NCBI RefSeq assembly: GCF_030269515.1
Contig: NZ_BSTM01000001.1
Span: forward strand, 1 to 64,000
Origin: Actinomadura sp. NBRC 104412
Lineage (GTDB): Bacteria > Actinomycetota > Actinomycetes > Streptosporangiales > Streptosporangiaceae
Length of the DNA: 64,000 nt
Direction: 5' to 3'
Below are positions 1-7,641 of this stretch, one piece after another. The notes below the pieces were generated by a model. That model was not told the origin of the DNA, ran no database searches, and saw only the letters and a program-made list of their open reading frames with translations. How positions within the stretch are numbered: the stretch's first letter is position 1; every line of letters starts with the position of its first letter. The translations under genes were made by a program, and so were the position numbers.

Positions 1-1
1 C

Positions 2-112
2 GCCGACGCCGCTGAGGCCGGCATCAACCGCATCTGCCAGGACCAACAGCTCGCATGGTCCTTCCTGGCCCACACCGGACTGGAAATCCACCCTCCAACA
101 CCACACAACTAA
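2..112 (+). CDS. C-terminal end of an unidentified protein (truncated by window edge)
   Basis: An open frame runs in from the left edge and encodes 36 residues ending LEIHPPTPHN before a TAA stop. Codon choice is GC-rich as in the neighbouring genes, so it is probably the tail of a real gene. It points toward nikE, so the two are convergent, 42 bp apart. Too little is visible to assign a family. Confidence 0.4.
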   Translation, partial: ADAAEAGINRICQDQQLAWSFLAHTGLEIHPPTPHN

Positions 113-154
113 CGAAAAGCTCAGTAGACGCACGCGCCTTTGCGGTAGTGACGG

Positions 155-805
155 TCATGGATTGGTCAGGTGGTGCCACTGGATGGTTTGGTCGCAGATC
201 GCGTCCAGGAGTGCGGGGTCGTGGCTGACCATGAGGGCGGCCCGGTCGTCCTCTCGTACCTGGGCGAGGAGGAGGTGAAGGAGGGTGGCGGCGCTGGAGG
301 CGTCGAGCATGGCGGTCATTTCGTCGCAGAGCAGGTAGCGCGGATGGGCGCCCAGGGTGCGGGCCAGGCAGGCGCGTTGGAGTTGGCCGTCGCTGACTTC
401 GTGGGGGCGGCGGTCCAGGAGGTCGGGGGTGAGCCCGACCAGGGCCGAGAGGCGGTCGGTTTCCTCAGGTGGTGCCGTGGGTGGGAGGTGGGCGGAGACG
501 ATGCGGCGGAGGGTATGGCGGGGGTCGGCGGCGGCTCTGGGGTGTTGGAAGACCACGCCGATACGGCGGCGCTGGCCGGCGGGTGCGGCGTAGCGGAAGC
601 GTTGGACGGGTTGTCCGTCGAGGTGGAGCCGTCCGGTGCGGGGCGGGTGCAGGAGTGCCAGGACGCGGATGAGGGTGGATTTGCCACAGCCGCTGGGGCC
701 TTGAACACCGATGATGCGACCTGGTTGGAGGGTGATCGACAGGCCGTTCAGGACGTTGGGACCGTGGCGGTAGCCGGCGGTCAGGTTGGTGGCGCTCAGC
801 ATCAC
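155..805 (-). CDS. nikE: Nickel/peptide-type ABC transporter ATP-binding protein (NikE/DppF-like)
   Basis: 216-residue cytoplasmic ATPase of the nickel/oligopeptide importer family and last gene of the five-gene nikABCDE-like operon. Visible motifs are Walker A GPSGCGKST (about 36-44), a signature written VSDGQLQRA (about 137-145; the usual LSGGQ has Asp for the first Gly) and Walker B YLLCDEMTAMLD (about 157-168). It lacks the long Cys-containing C-terminal tail seen in NikD, so it is the short partner of the pair. The GTG start overlaps the nikD stop by four bases. Nickel as substrate is inferred from the Nur box upstream of nikA; dipeptides cannot be excluded from the ATPase alone. Confidence 0.75.
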   Translation of the reverse strand: MMLSATNLTAGYRHGPNVLNGLSITLQPGRIIGVQGPSGCGKSTLIRVLALLHPPRTGRLHLDGQPVQRFRYAAPAGQRRRIGVVFQHPRAAADPRHTLRRIVSAHLPPTAPPEETDRLSALVGLTPDLLDRRPHEVSDGQLQRACLARTLGAHPRYLLCDEMTAMLDASSAATLLHLLLAQVREDDRAALMVSHDPALLDAICDQTIQWHHLTNP

Positions 806-1818
806 GGGTCTCCAGCGGGATTCGTCGTGGTCTGTCGCGCGGGCTTGTGATCGAGGACCGGTGAGCCGTTGGGAGGGTGGGCGCAGGCGAGTGCGCGGCC
901 GTTGGTCAGGCTGGTCAGGGTGGGGTCGTCGCGGCAGGTGTCGCGTTGGGGGCAGCGGGGCCGGAAGGCGCAGCCCGGTGGCAGGTCGGAGAGGTTGGGC
1001 GGGTGGCCGGGCAGGGGATGCAGGCCGCGGCTTGGAGTGGCGGCCAGGAGCCCTTGGGTGTAGGGGTGCCAGGGGTCGTCGAGCACTTGGTCGGCGGGTC
1101 CGCGTTCGACGATTCTGGAGGCGTACATCACGGCGAGGTCGGTGGCGGCGCGTTCGGCGGCGGTGATGTCGTGGGTGATGAGCAGGACGGCGCGGCCGTC
1201 GTCGGCGAGTGCGCGGAGTGCGTCCATGGTGTGGTCGACCAGAGGGCGGTCCAGGCCGGAGGTGGGTTCGTCGGCCAGGACGATGTCGGGGTCGGCGGCC
1301 AGGGCGAAGGCGAGTACGGCGCGTTGTGTCATTCCGCCCGACAGTTCGTGCGGGTAGCGATCCAGGGCGGCGGGATCCAGGCCGACACGTTCGGCGAGCC
1401 GGTCGGCCTCGGCGCGGCGGTCGCGTGTGCCGGGACGCAGTTCGCGCAGCGTTTCGACCAGTTGTGCGCGGACGGTGCGTACGGGGGTCAGGGCGGTGGT
1501 GGCCGACTGCGGGACCAGGGCGATGCGGCGGCCGCGGACTTGTCGTGCCAGGACGCGTTCAGGTGCGGTCGTGAGCTCCAACGGGGTCGGGTCGCGGTGC
1601 AGCCAGACCTGGCCGCGCACTTCGGCGTTGCCGGGCAGCAGGCCGAGCAGGGCCGAGGCCAGGACGCTCTTTCCGCAGCCGCTTTCCCCGACGAGGGCGA
1701 GCAGCCGTCCCCGGTGCAGTTCGAACGACACGTCGGTGACGGCTTGGACGATGGAGTCGCGGAGCCGGAACCGTACTGACAGATCCTGGGTGCTGAGTAG
1801 TGGTCCGGGTCCGGTCAC
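802..1818 (-). CDS. nikD: Nickel/peptide-type ABC transporter ATP-binding protein (NikD/DppD-like)
   Basis: 338-residue ATPase with Walker A GESGCGKS (about 44-51), signature ELSGGMTQRA, Walker B IVLADEPTSGLD, and a C-terminal oligopeptide-transporter extension with a Cys-rich stretch (GCAFRPRCPQRDTC) typical of DppD/OppD/NikD proteins. The GTG at 1818 was chosen because it overlaps the nikC stop (GTGA) and starts right before the conserved LLSTQDLSVRF strand. The frame stays open for another 290 codons upstream, but there it only shadows nikC. It should pair with NikE to drive import through NikB/NikC. Confidence 0.8.
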   Translation of the reverse strand: MTGPGPLLSTQDLSVRFRLRDSIVQAVTDVSFELHRGRLLALVGESGCGKSVLASALLGLLPGNAEVRGQVWLHRDPTPLELTTAPERVLARQVRGRRIALVPQSATTALTPVRTVRAQLVETLRELRPGTRDRRAEADRLAERVGLDPAALDRYPHELSGGMTQRAVLAFALAADPDIVLADEPTSGLDRPLVDHTMDALRALADDGRAVLLITHDITAAERAATDLAVMYASRIVERGPADQVLDDPWHPYTQGLLAATPSRGLHPLPGHPPNLSDLPPGCAFRPRCPQRDTCRDDPTLTSLTNGRALACAHPPNGSPVLDHKPARQTTTNPAGDP

Positions 1819-2750
1819 AGCGCCAGCTCCGATCGCCGCCGGGGGACGATCCGGTCGCGCCACCAGCCGGCCAGGCCCGCCACCGCCAGGGTGACCGCGA
1901 TGAGGACGCCGGCGGGTGCGGCGATCGTCCACCAGGCTCCGAGCAGGACATCGTCGCGGCTGTCGGCGACCATGGTGCCGAGACTGGCCAGGTGCGGGGG
2001 CAGGCCCAGGCCCAGGAAGCTGAGTGCGGTCTCGTGCCAGACCGCGTGCGGTAGTAGCAGCACCGCTGCCAGCGCCGATTGCGGGGCGACCGCGGGTAGC
2101 AGATGGCGGGTGAGGACGGTCATGCGGGACGCGCCGCCGGAGATCGCCGCGTCGATGTAGGGGCGTGTGCGCAATGACAGCACCTCGGCGCGGACGATGC
2201 GGGCCACGGTCGTCCAGTGCGTCAGTGCGATGGAGGCGATGACCGCGAGCAGCGACCCGCGATACAGCGCCACGATGAGGATGCCCAGCAGGAGGTGGGG
2301 CACGGCGTTGACGCCGTCCACCAGCCGCATGACGACCGCGTCCACGATGCCGCCCGCCGTGCCTGAGGCGGCGCCGACCAGGGTGCCGAGCACCGTGGCG
2401 ACCAGGGCGCAGGTGACGGCGACGATCAGGGAGACGCGGGCGCCGGCGGCGGTGCGGGCCAGGACGTCGCGACCGGCGTCGTCGGTGCCGAGCGGGTGTC
2501 CTGGCTCGGGGGCGTGCCGGACCGCGTCGTAGTCGACCATCCCGGTCGCCGCGTCCCCGGCCATCAGCGGCAGCGACAGTATGAGAATGATCAGTGGCGT
2601 CAGCACGGCCGCGGACGCGGCCAGCCGGACCCGCGCGGATGCGGCGGCGCCGGGCCGTGCTGAGCCACCGGGACGGCGCCGCCCGGCGGGCCGCCACGTC
2701 TGGAGCCGGGATGCGGACCCGGCGGCCGGTTCGTTCATGGCCTCATCCAT
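1815..2750 (-). CDS. nikC: ABC transporter permease (NikC/DppC-like)
   Basis: 311-residue inner-membrane permease. An N-terminal arm rich in Arg and Ala is followed by TM1 (LTPLIILILSLPLMAG), the HPLGTDDAGRDVLART motif diagnostic of DppC/NikC permeases, and the EAA-type loop near AISGGASRMTVLTRHLLP, with about six membrane segments. Its start overlaps the nikB end by 8 bases and its stop overlaps the nikD GTG. It forms the transmembrane channel with NikB. Confidence 0.8.
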   Translation of the reverse strand: MDEAMNEPAAGSASRLQTWRPAGRRRPGGSARPGAAASARVRLAASAAVLTPLIILILSLPLMAGDAATGMVDYDAVRHAPEPGHPLGTDDAGRDVLARTAAGARVSLIVAVTCALVATVLGTLVGAASGTAGGIVDAVVMRLVDGVNAVPHLLLGILIVALYRGSLLAVIASIALTHWTTVARIVRAEVLSLRTRPYIDAAISGGASRMTVLTRHLLPAVAPQSALAAVLLLPHAVWHETALSFLGLGLPPHLASLGTMVADSRDDVLLGAWWTIAAPAGVLIAVTLAVAGLAGWWRDRIVPRRRSELAL

Positions 2751-3744
2751 CGGCGGACGCTCTCGGATCGATCAGCAGGACGGCGATGTCGGCGCACAGG
2801 TTTCCGGCCGGCACCGCTGCGGTCGCCAGGAGGGTGAGCGCGACCAGCAGCGGGAAGTCGACGTTCAGCCCGGCACGGACCATCGCCCCGGCCACCCCCG
2901 GCCAGGAGAACACCTCCTCCACCAGCACCACACCCGTCACCAGTTCGGGCAGGCGGGTGCCTACCGTGGTCACGAACGGCAGCAGCGCCACCGGCAGGCC
3001 GTGGCGCAGCACGACGGTGCGTTCGGGCAGGCCGCGTGAGCGCGCGGCGGTCACATGGTCGTCGGCGAGCGCGACCAGCAGTTGCTGCCGCACGGTCAGA
3101 ATCAGCCAGGGGAGCTGCGCGACCCCCAGCACCAGCGCGGGCAGGACCAGGTGCCGGACGGTGGAGCCCGCCCCGGACGCACCGGTGGCGTCACTGACCC
3201 CGCCTGCGGGCAGCAGCGGCAGCGCCACCGCGAACACGGCGATGGCGCCCAGGCCGAGCAGGAAGGTCGGCAGCCCTTCCAGCGAGTGCGCGAGGGTGAC
3301 GGTGAACCGGTCGATCCACCCCCCTTGCCTCCAGGCCGACACCACTCCCAGCGTCAGCGCGAGCACTACGGCGACGGCCAGGCCGGTGCCGGCCAGCAGC
3401 AGCGTCCAGGGCAGCCGTTGTGCCACCACCTCACTGACCGGCTGGCCGAAGCTGCGGCTGGTTCCCCAGTCGCCGCCCAGCACGTTGCCCAGCCAGTCGC
3501 CGTACTGGGACCAGATCGGCTTGTCGAGCCCGAGTTCGGCGCGGGTACGGGCGATGTCGGCCTCGGCGGCGGTGAAGATCCGCGTCCCGTAGTACTGGTA
3601 GACCGGGTCGAACGGCGAGGCCGCGCCCAGCAGGAACACCACCGCCGACACTGCCAGCAGCAACGGGACCGCCACCAGCGCGCGCCGCAACACCATCCGC
3701 CGGGCCACGCGCCATCGCCCCGGCTTGTCCAGTGAGACGCTCAC
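2743..3744 (-). CDS. nikB: ABC transporter permease (NikB/DppB-like)
   Basis: 333-residue permease with the DppB-type layout: TM1 (LVAVPLLLAVSAVVFLLG), a periplasmic region containing ELGLDKPIWSQYGDWLGNVLGGDWGTS, then five further membrane segments and an EAA-like loop (AARSRGLPERTVVLRHGLPVALLP). The GTG at 3744 overlaps the nikA stop (GTGA); the 47 extra codons further upstream are nikA in another frame. It is the second channel subunit of the importer. Confidence 0.8.
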   Translation of the reverse strand: MSVSLDKPGRWRVARRMVLRRALVAVPLLLAVSAVVFLLGAASPFDPVYQYYGTRIFTAAEADIARTRAELGLDKPIWSQYGDWLGNVLGGDWGTSRSFGQPVSEVVAQRLPWTLLLAGTGLAVAVVLALTLGVVSAWRQGGWIDRFTVTLAHSLEGLPTFLLGLGAIAVFAVALPLLPAGGVSDATGASGAGSTVRHLVLPALVLGVAQLPWLILTVRQQLLVALADDHVTAARSRGLPERTVVLRHGLPVALLPFVTTVGTRLPELVTGVVLVEEVFSWPGVAGAMVRAGLNVDFPLLVALTLLATAAVPAGNLCADIAVLLIDPRASADG

Positions 3745-5330
3745 GCGCGGGGCGCCCATTTCTCCAGGTTCCACCACGGCCCCCACAGCGGGACGCCGTG
3801 CGCGTGGGGATCGACGACCGGCTGATAACCCGACCATTGGCCGCGCACTACGTAAGTGTGCATCAAGAAGACCAGGAACACCCACGGCGGGTCTTCCACC
3901 AGCCGCCGTTGCACAGCCCGGTACGCCTGAGCGCGTGATGCGGTGTCGGTGGCACGGCGCGCCTTGTCCAGCTCGGTGTCGACGATGGTGTCCTGGTAGG
4001 AGCCGGGGTTGTTGAAGCCGTCCTCGGCCTGCGAGGAGTGCAGCAGCCCATAGACGACCAGATCGGGATCGAGCGGGGTGCCGCCGCCCATCAGCAGCGC
4101 GTCCCGCTTCATCCTGGGCTCGATCGCGTCCCAGCCCAGCCCGACCAGGTCCACCTTGATGCCGACCTTGCCCGCATCAGAGGCGAACCCGCCGGCCAGT
4201 GCCTTGCGGACCGAATCATCGGCCGGATACATCAGCGTGAACCGCGCGGCCTCGCCGCCCCTGAAGCGCACGCCATCTTTTCCGGCCCGCCATCCCGCCG
4301 CGTCCAGGATCCGCGCCGCCTCAGCCGGATCGTGCCGGAACACCGCCGACGGGTCGGCGAACTCGCGCAGCACCTGCGGGACGGGACCGTAGGCGGGTTC
4401 GCCGCGTCCGGCCAGCAGCGCCCGGATCATCCCGTCCCGGTCGACCGCCAGGTTCAGTGCCCGCCGGATCGCCAGATCGCCGGTCACCGGGTTCTTCTGC
4501 GGCAGCATCACGCCGCGGTAGTCCGCGCTGTCATGGCCGTACACCCTCATGCCCTCGACGCCGGTGAACGTTTCCGCCAGCGCGGGCGGCAGGACCGTTC
4601 CATCGAAGTCCCCGCGCCGCATCCGCTGCGCACGCGTGTTGTCATCCGGGACGAAGACGATGGTGACCTTCTTGATCTGTGGCGCACCGCCCCAGTACCG
4701 GTCGTTGGCGGTCAGGACCAGGCGCTCCCCCTTGCGCCACTCGGCGAACCGATACGGCCCGGTGCCGACAGGACGGCTGTTGAACGGGGAGGCCTCCAGC
4801 TTGCCTCCGGTCAACGCCTCGGACGGAACGATGCCCAGCGTCAGCTTGTGCACGAACGGCGCATAGGGGTACCGCAGCCGGAACTCCACCGTGCCGGGCC
4901 CGGTCTGGCGTACCTGCTCCAGCATCCTGTACGAGGAGGCCACCGGCGAGGCCGCCTTGGGATCCAGCAGCGTCCGGTAGGTGGCGATCACGTCCTCGGG
5001 TCCGAAGGCCGACCCGTCGTGGAAGGTCACACCCGAGCGCAGCCGTACCGTCCAGACCTTCCCGTCCGCCGACGGCGTGGGCACAGTCGTGGCCAGTGCC
5101 GGCTGCGGGCGGCGCTGTGCGTCGTGCGTCACCAGCCCGTCGAAGATCTTGCCCTTGCCCTCTTCGGCGAAGCCCATCAGCGGGTGCAACGCCTCGTCTT
5201 CGTAGGGGTCGGCCAGGACCAGTCCGTCCTGCGCCGTCTGATCCTGGGGAGCGGCGCACGCCACCGCCATCGCCGCGGCCATGGCCGCGGCCACGACATA
5301 CCTCAACAAACCACGCGAAGTGTCGCTCAC
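3741..5330 (-). CDS. nikA: Extracellular solute-binding lipoprotein, family 5 (NikA-like)
   Basis: 529-residue family-5 solute-binding protein and first gene of the importer operon. The N-terminus is a lipoprotein signal with lipobox AVACAAP (Cys about 25), so the mature protein is tethered outside the membrane. Family hallmarks include KVWTVRLRSGVTFHDG, the FGPEDVIATYR helix and the PVGTGPYRFAEWRKGERLVL segment. A Nur-box-like sequence lies 30 bp upstream of the GTG start, which favours a nickel (or nickel-chelate) ligand over peptides. This is an inference, since family-5 proteins look alike. The whole operon nikA-B-C-D-E is linked by overlapping start/stop codons. Confidence 0.75.
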   Translation of the reverse strand: MSDTSRGLLRYVVAAAMAAAMAVACAAPQDQTAQDGLVLADPYEDEALHPLMGFAEEGKGKIFDGLVTHDAQRRPQPALATTVPTPSADGKVWTVRLRSGVTFHDGSAFGPEDVIATYRTLLDPKAASPVASSYRMLEQVRQTGPGTVEFRLRYPYAPFVHKLTLGIVPSEALTGGKLEASPFNSRPVGTGPYRFAEWRKGERLVLTANDRYWGGAPQIKKVTIVFVPDDNTRAQRMRRGDFDGTVLPPALAETFTGVEGMRVYGHDSADYRGVMLPQKNPVTGDLAIRRALNLAVDRDGMIRALLAGRGEPAYGPVPQVLREFADPSAVFRHDPAEAARILDAAGWRAGKDGVRFRGGEAARFTLMYPADDSVRKALAGGFASDAGKVGIKVDLVGLGWDAIEPRMKRDALLMGGGTPLDPDLVVYGLLHSSQAEDGFNNPGSYQDTIVDTELDKARRATDTASRAQAYRAVQRRLVEDPPWVFLVFLMHTYVVRGQWSGYQPVVDPHAHGVPLWGPWWNLEKWAPRA

Positions 5331-5360
5331 GCCCAGGACGCTAACCCGGCACGCGCCTTA

Positions 5361-5377
5361 TTGCAATCTTCTCGCAG
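5361..5377. promoter_or_regulatory. Nur-box-like operator upstream of nikA
   Basis: TTGCAA-tcttc-TCGCAG matches the Nur consensus tTGCaa-N5-ttGCAA described for Streptomyces (nickel-dependent Fur-family repressor). It lies 30 bp upstream of the nikA start. A second half-site, TTGCAA at 5389-5394, has no good partner at the right spacing. Confidence 0.6.
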
Positions 5378-5444
5378 TTACCTGACACTTGCAATTGGCC
5401 TCGGCCGTCGCACGCGGTCATCGGCTGGCATCGATGCGCTGAGT

Positions 5445-5646
5445 ATGGAGTCGGTCATGGGTCGTCCACCGGCGAAGCTTCGCCTCGTGCCCCGGCCTGG
5501 CCGGGCAGTGCTGGAGAGGGCGGACATCCTTGTCGGTCTGTACCGTGCGGCTTTCCGCGTGCCACCGTGGAACGAGCCCACCAGCATGGCCGTGATGTTC
5601 GCCTGTACCGGTGGCTTTACGTACGACGCCAGCGCCATGTCTGGCG
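5445..5646 (+). pseudogene. Possible N-terminal remnant of a GNAT acetyltransferase
   Basis: An open frame from ATG 5445 includes ERADILVGLYRAAFRVPPWN, which resembles the first helix region of GNAT acetyltransferases (LYRAAFxVPPWNE). The rest of the fold, including the acetyl-CoA loop, is absent, and the reading degenerates after about 65 codons. It fills most of the 500-bp space between nikA and sodF. The family call is by eye and weak. Confidence 0.25.
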
Positions 5647-5649
5647 GGG

Positions 5650-5672
5650 GGCCTGGCTGCCGAAGCCAGGCC
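5650..5672. terminator. Hairpin downstream of sodF
   Basis: Perfect 9-bp stem GGCCTGGCT/AGCCAGGCC with a 5-base loop, about 160 bp after the sodF stop in its direction of transcription. It has no clear U-run, as is common in actinomycetes. Confidence 0.35.
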
Positions 5673-5834
5673 GACTGTAATGTTCGTCGGACTCCGCCCT
5701 TGACGGCGATGCCAAACCGGCCCCGCGTACGCTGATCTTCGTCCACGCCCGGGCGTGGGAGCGGCGCCCGCCAGACCTGCGAAGGACCTGAGCATGACCC
5801 GGGCCTGGCGGACACCGCAGTCTGGATGGACGGG

Positions 5835-6437
5835 TCAGGCGTTCTTGGCCGCGGTGAGCCGGGCGGCGACGTCGTTCCAGTTCACCAGGTCCCACAGCTT
5901 CTCGACGTAGTCCGGGCGCACGTTGCGGTACTGCAGGTAGTAGGCGTGCTCCCAGGCATCGAAGACCAGCAGCGGCGTCGAACCGATACCGACGTTGCCG
6001 TGGTGGTCATAGACCTGCTCGACGATCAGCCGCTTGCCGAGCGGTTCCCAGGCCAGCACGCCCCAGCCCGAGCCCTGCACGGTGGCGGTGGCGGTGGTCA
6101 ACTGCTTGCGGAAGGCATCGAACGAACCGAAGTGTTCGTCGATGGCCGAGCCGAGTTCCCCGTCGGGGCGATCGCCGCCGTCCGGTGACAGGTTGTTCCA
6201 GAAGATCGAGTGCAGCACATGCCCGGACAGGTTGAAGGCGAGGGTCTTCTCCAGCCCGACCAGCGCGCCGAACTGCTCCTTGGAGCGGGCCTCGTCGAGT
6301 TTGTCCAGAGTGTCGTTGGCGCCCTTGACGTAGGTGGCGTGGTGCTTGGAGTGGTGCAGTTCAAGGATCTCCCCGGTGATCGCCGGTTCCAGCGCGGCGT
6401 AGTCGTCGGGCAGATCGGGAAGCTGGTAGGTCGACAT
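5835..6437 (-). CDS. sodF: Superoxide dismutase, Fe type (SodF)
   Basis: 200-residue Fe/Mn superoxide dismutase that converts superoxide to oxygen and hydrogen peroxide in the cytoplasm. The four metal ligands are visible: His in [12 protein letters not shown], His in [11 protein letters not shown], and Asp and His in [13 protein letters not shown]. The segment [11 protein letters not shown] and the overall sequence resemble Streptomyces SodF. The ATG at 6437 gives the usual N-terminus ([18 protein letters not shown]). A Nur-box-like sequence is centred about 20 bp upstream, fitting the known scheme in which Nur with nickel represses sodF so that the nickel enzyme SodN takes over. Fe rather than Mn is inferred from similarity and regulation. 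Confidence 0.88.
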   Translation of the reverse strand: MSTYQLPDLPDDYAALEPAITGEILELHHSKHHATYVKGANDTLDKLDEARSKEQFGALVGLEKTLAFNLSGHVLHSIFWNNLSPDGGDRPDGELGSAIDEHFGSFDAFRKQLTTATATVQGSGWGVLAWEPLGKRLIVEQVYDHHGNVGIGSTPLLVFDAWEHAYYLQYRNVRPDYVEKLWDLVNWNDVAARLTAAKNA

Positions 6438-6448
6438 GAGGACCACTA

Positions 6449-6465
6449 TTGCAAGTCACCCGCAA
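6449..6465. promoter_or_regulatory. Nur-box-like operator upstream of sodF
   Basis: TTGCAA-gtcac-CCGCAA fits tTGCaa-N5-ttGCAA. It ends 11 bp before the sodF start codon, where a repressor would block the promoter. Overlapping TTGCA elements continue to about 6480. Confidence 0.65.
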
Positions 6466-6532
6466 TTGCATCAACTTTGCAGAGGTGCCTGCTCGCGACG
6501 ATCCAGACCACGCCGCCGCACGGGTGCGCTAG

Positions 6533-6840
6533 GCCACCGGCCGCCTACGCCTGGCCGGCCACCGCAGCACGACTCCCCGCCGCCAGGTACTGGAAGTGCT
6601 GGCGGCATCGGAGGAGCACCTGACCGCCGAAGCGATCCACACCCGGATCGCCGACAGAGGACGCACCGTGGCCCCCTCGACGGTGTACGGACGCTGGCCC
6701 TGCTGCGGCAGATCCGTATCGTGCACACCGTGCCGGCCGACGGTCATTTCACCTACGGACTGGCCAATCACCCCTTGGTGCACGCGTTCGGAAGGGTGAA
6801 GAACGAGGCGGTCCTCTCTGCAGGACTACTGGGGTCGTGA
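6533..6840 (+). pseudogene. Degraded Fur-family regulator, divergent from sodF
   Basis: Reading + strand frames gives a Fur N-terminal winged helix: STTPRRQVLEVLAASEEHL, then TAEAIHTRIADRGRTVAPSTVY. A one-base deletion near 6688 moves the rest (RTLALLRQIRIVHTVPADGH) to another frame. A stop codon sits just before the first recognisable residues (6530-6532), so no normal start is seen. The downstream zinc/dimerisation part is almost gone: the place of a typical HHHLVCxxCGRV reads NHPLVHAFGRV, with the cysteines lost, and the frame ends at 6840. The location beside Nur boxes suggests it was the nickel regulator Nur, but this is inference. Confidence 0.6.
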
Positions 6841-6985
6841 TTCGGCCACCTACGACCGCGCCGAGGCACACCGGCCTCGGTCGTGGACGCTGCCTGGCGC
6901 GGGGCGTTGCTGCGGCCGCCCCCCACCACCCGCTCGAATACTGAATGTCGGCACTGGCACCGGGTTCGTGACGCTGTCGCCGGCG
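6821..6985 (+). pseudogene. N-terminal fragment of a SAM-dependent methyltransferase
   Basis: After two frameshifts the sequence reads QDYWGRDSATYDRAEAHRP, then VVDAAWRGALL, then ARILNVGTGTGF. The last is SAM-binding motif I of class I methyltransferases, and YW-x-R-x-A-x-YD is a usual start of that family. The remainder is missing, and the sequence runs directly into IS630 transposase code at about 6985. Such methyltransferases sometimes accompany metal-uptake operons, so it may once have belonged to the nik locus (inference). Confidence 0.5.
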
Positions 6986-7541
6986 GGGTTCGGGACGTGG
7001 TCGGGCTCTACCTGGGCGCGCTGGTGCTCGCGGTCGTCGAGAAGAGCCGGATGCAGGCGATCGACCGCACCGACGCGATTCTGTCGGGCGCCACCGGCCT
7101 GTTGGCCGTCCTGGACCTGGCGTCGGGGCCGGTGATCGCCCAGCACCACCGCCACCAGGTCCTGCGGTTCCTCAAACTGATCGACGCCGCCCACGGAACT
7201 GGACCTGGTGCTGGACGGCCACGCCACCCACAAGACCGAGAAGGTCGAGCAGTGGCTGATCCGCCACCCCCGCTTCCACATGCACCCCCGGCCGGTAGTT
7301 CATGGCTGAACCTGGTTCGAGCGCTGGTTCGCCGAGTTCACCAACCGCAAACCGCGCCGCTCGGCCCACCGAAGCGTCGTCGAGCTGGAGCGCGATGTGC
7401 GCGGCTGGGTCAACGAGTGGAACGAGGGCTTGAAGCCTTGGTGTGTGGACCACGCCCGCCGACGAGATCCTTGAAACCCTTGCCGACTACTGCCAGCGGA
7501 TTAACGACTCAGGACACCAGGTGGTGCGACTGCGGGACTGA
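6985..7541 (+). mobile_element. Decayed IS630-family transposase
   Basis: The 3' two-thirds of an IS630-type DDE transposase can be followed through three frames: VRDVVGLYLGALVLAVVEKS (family CVDEKS, so the first catalytic Asp is Val here), RHQVLRFLKLIDA, ELDLVLDGHATHKTEKV (second Asp kept), a broken WLNLVE region, then ADEILETLADYCQRINDSGH before the stop at 7541. The 5' end is missing and no terminal inverted repeats or TA duplication could be defined. It cannot be active. Confidence 0.7.
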
Positions 7542-7641
7542 CCCCGCTGATCACACTTGCAGCTTGGTTGCGTTGTGTCGGCGAAGCGGATTGTCGGTTC
7601 TGACTGCACCTGTGCTCCATGCGGACGTGGCGCTCACGGGG

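Noticed and set aside
1819..2697. Upstream extension of the nikD frame
   Set aside because: It overlaps nikC completely and has Arg-rich shadow composition; the GTG at 1818 overlaps the nikC stop like the other operon junctions.
5389..5399. Second Nur half-site TTGCAA near nikA
   Set aside because: Neither flank gives a partner at 5-bp spacing; kept only as a half-site remark.
4038..5735. 565-codon plus-strand frame antisense to nikA
   Set aside because: Antisense shadow: low-complexity composition and no start site; nikA has clear family motifs on the other strand.
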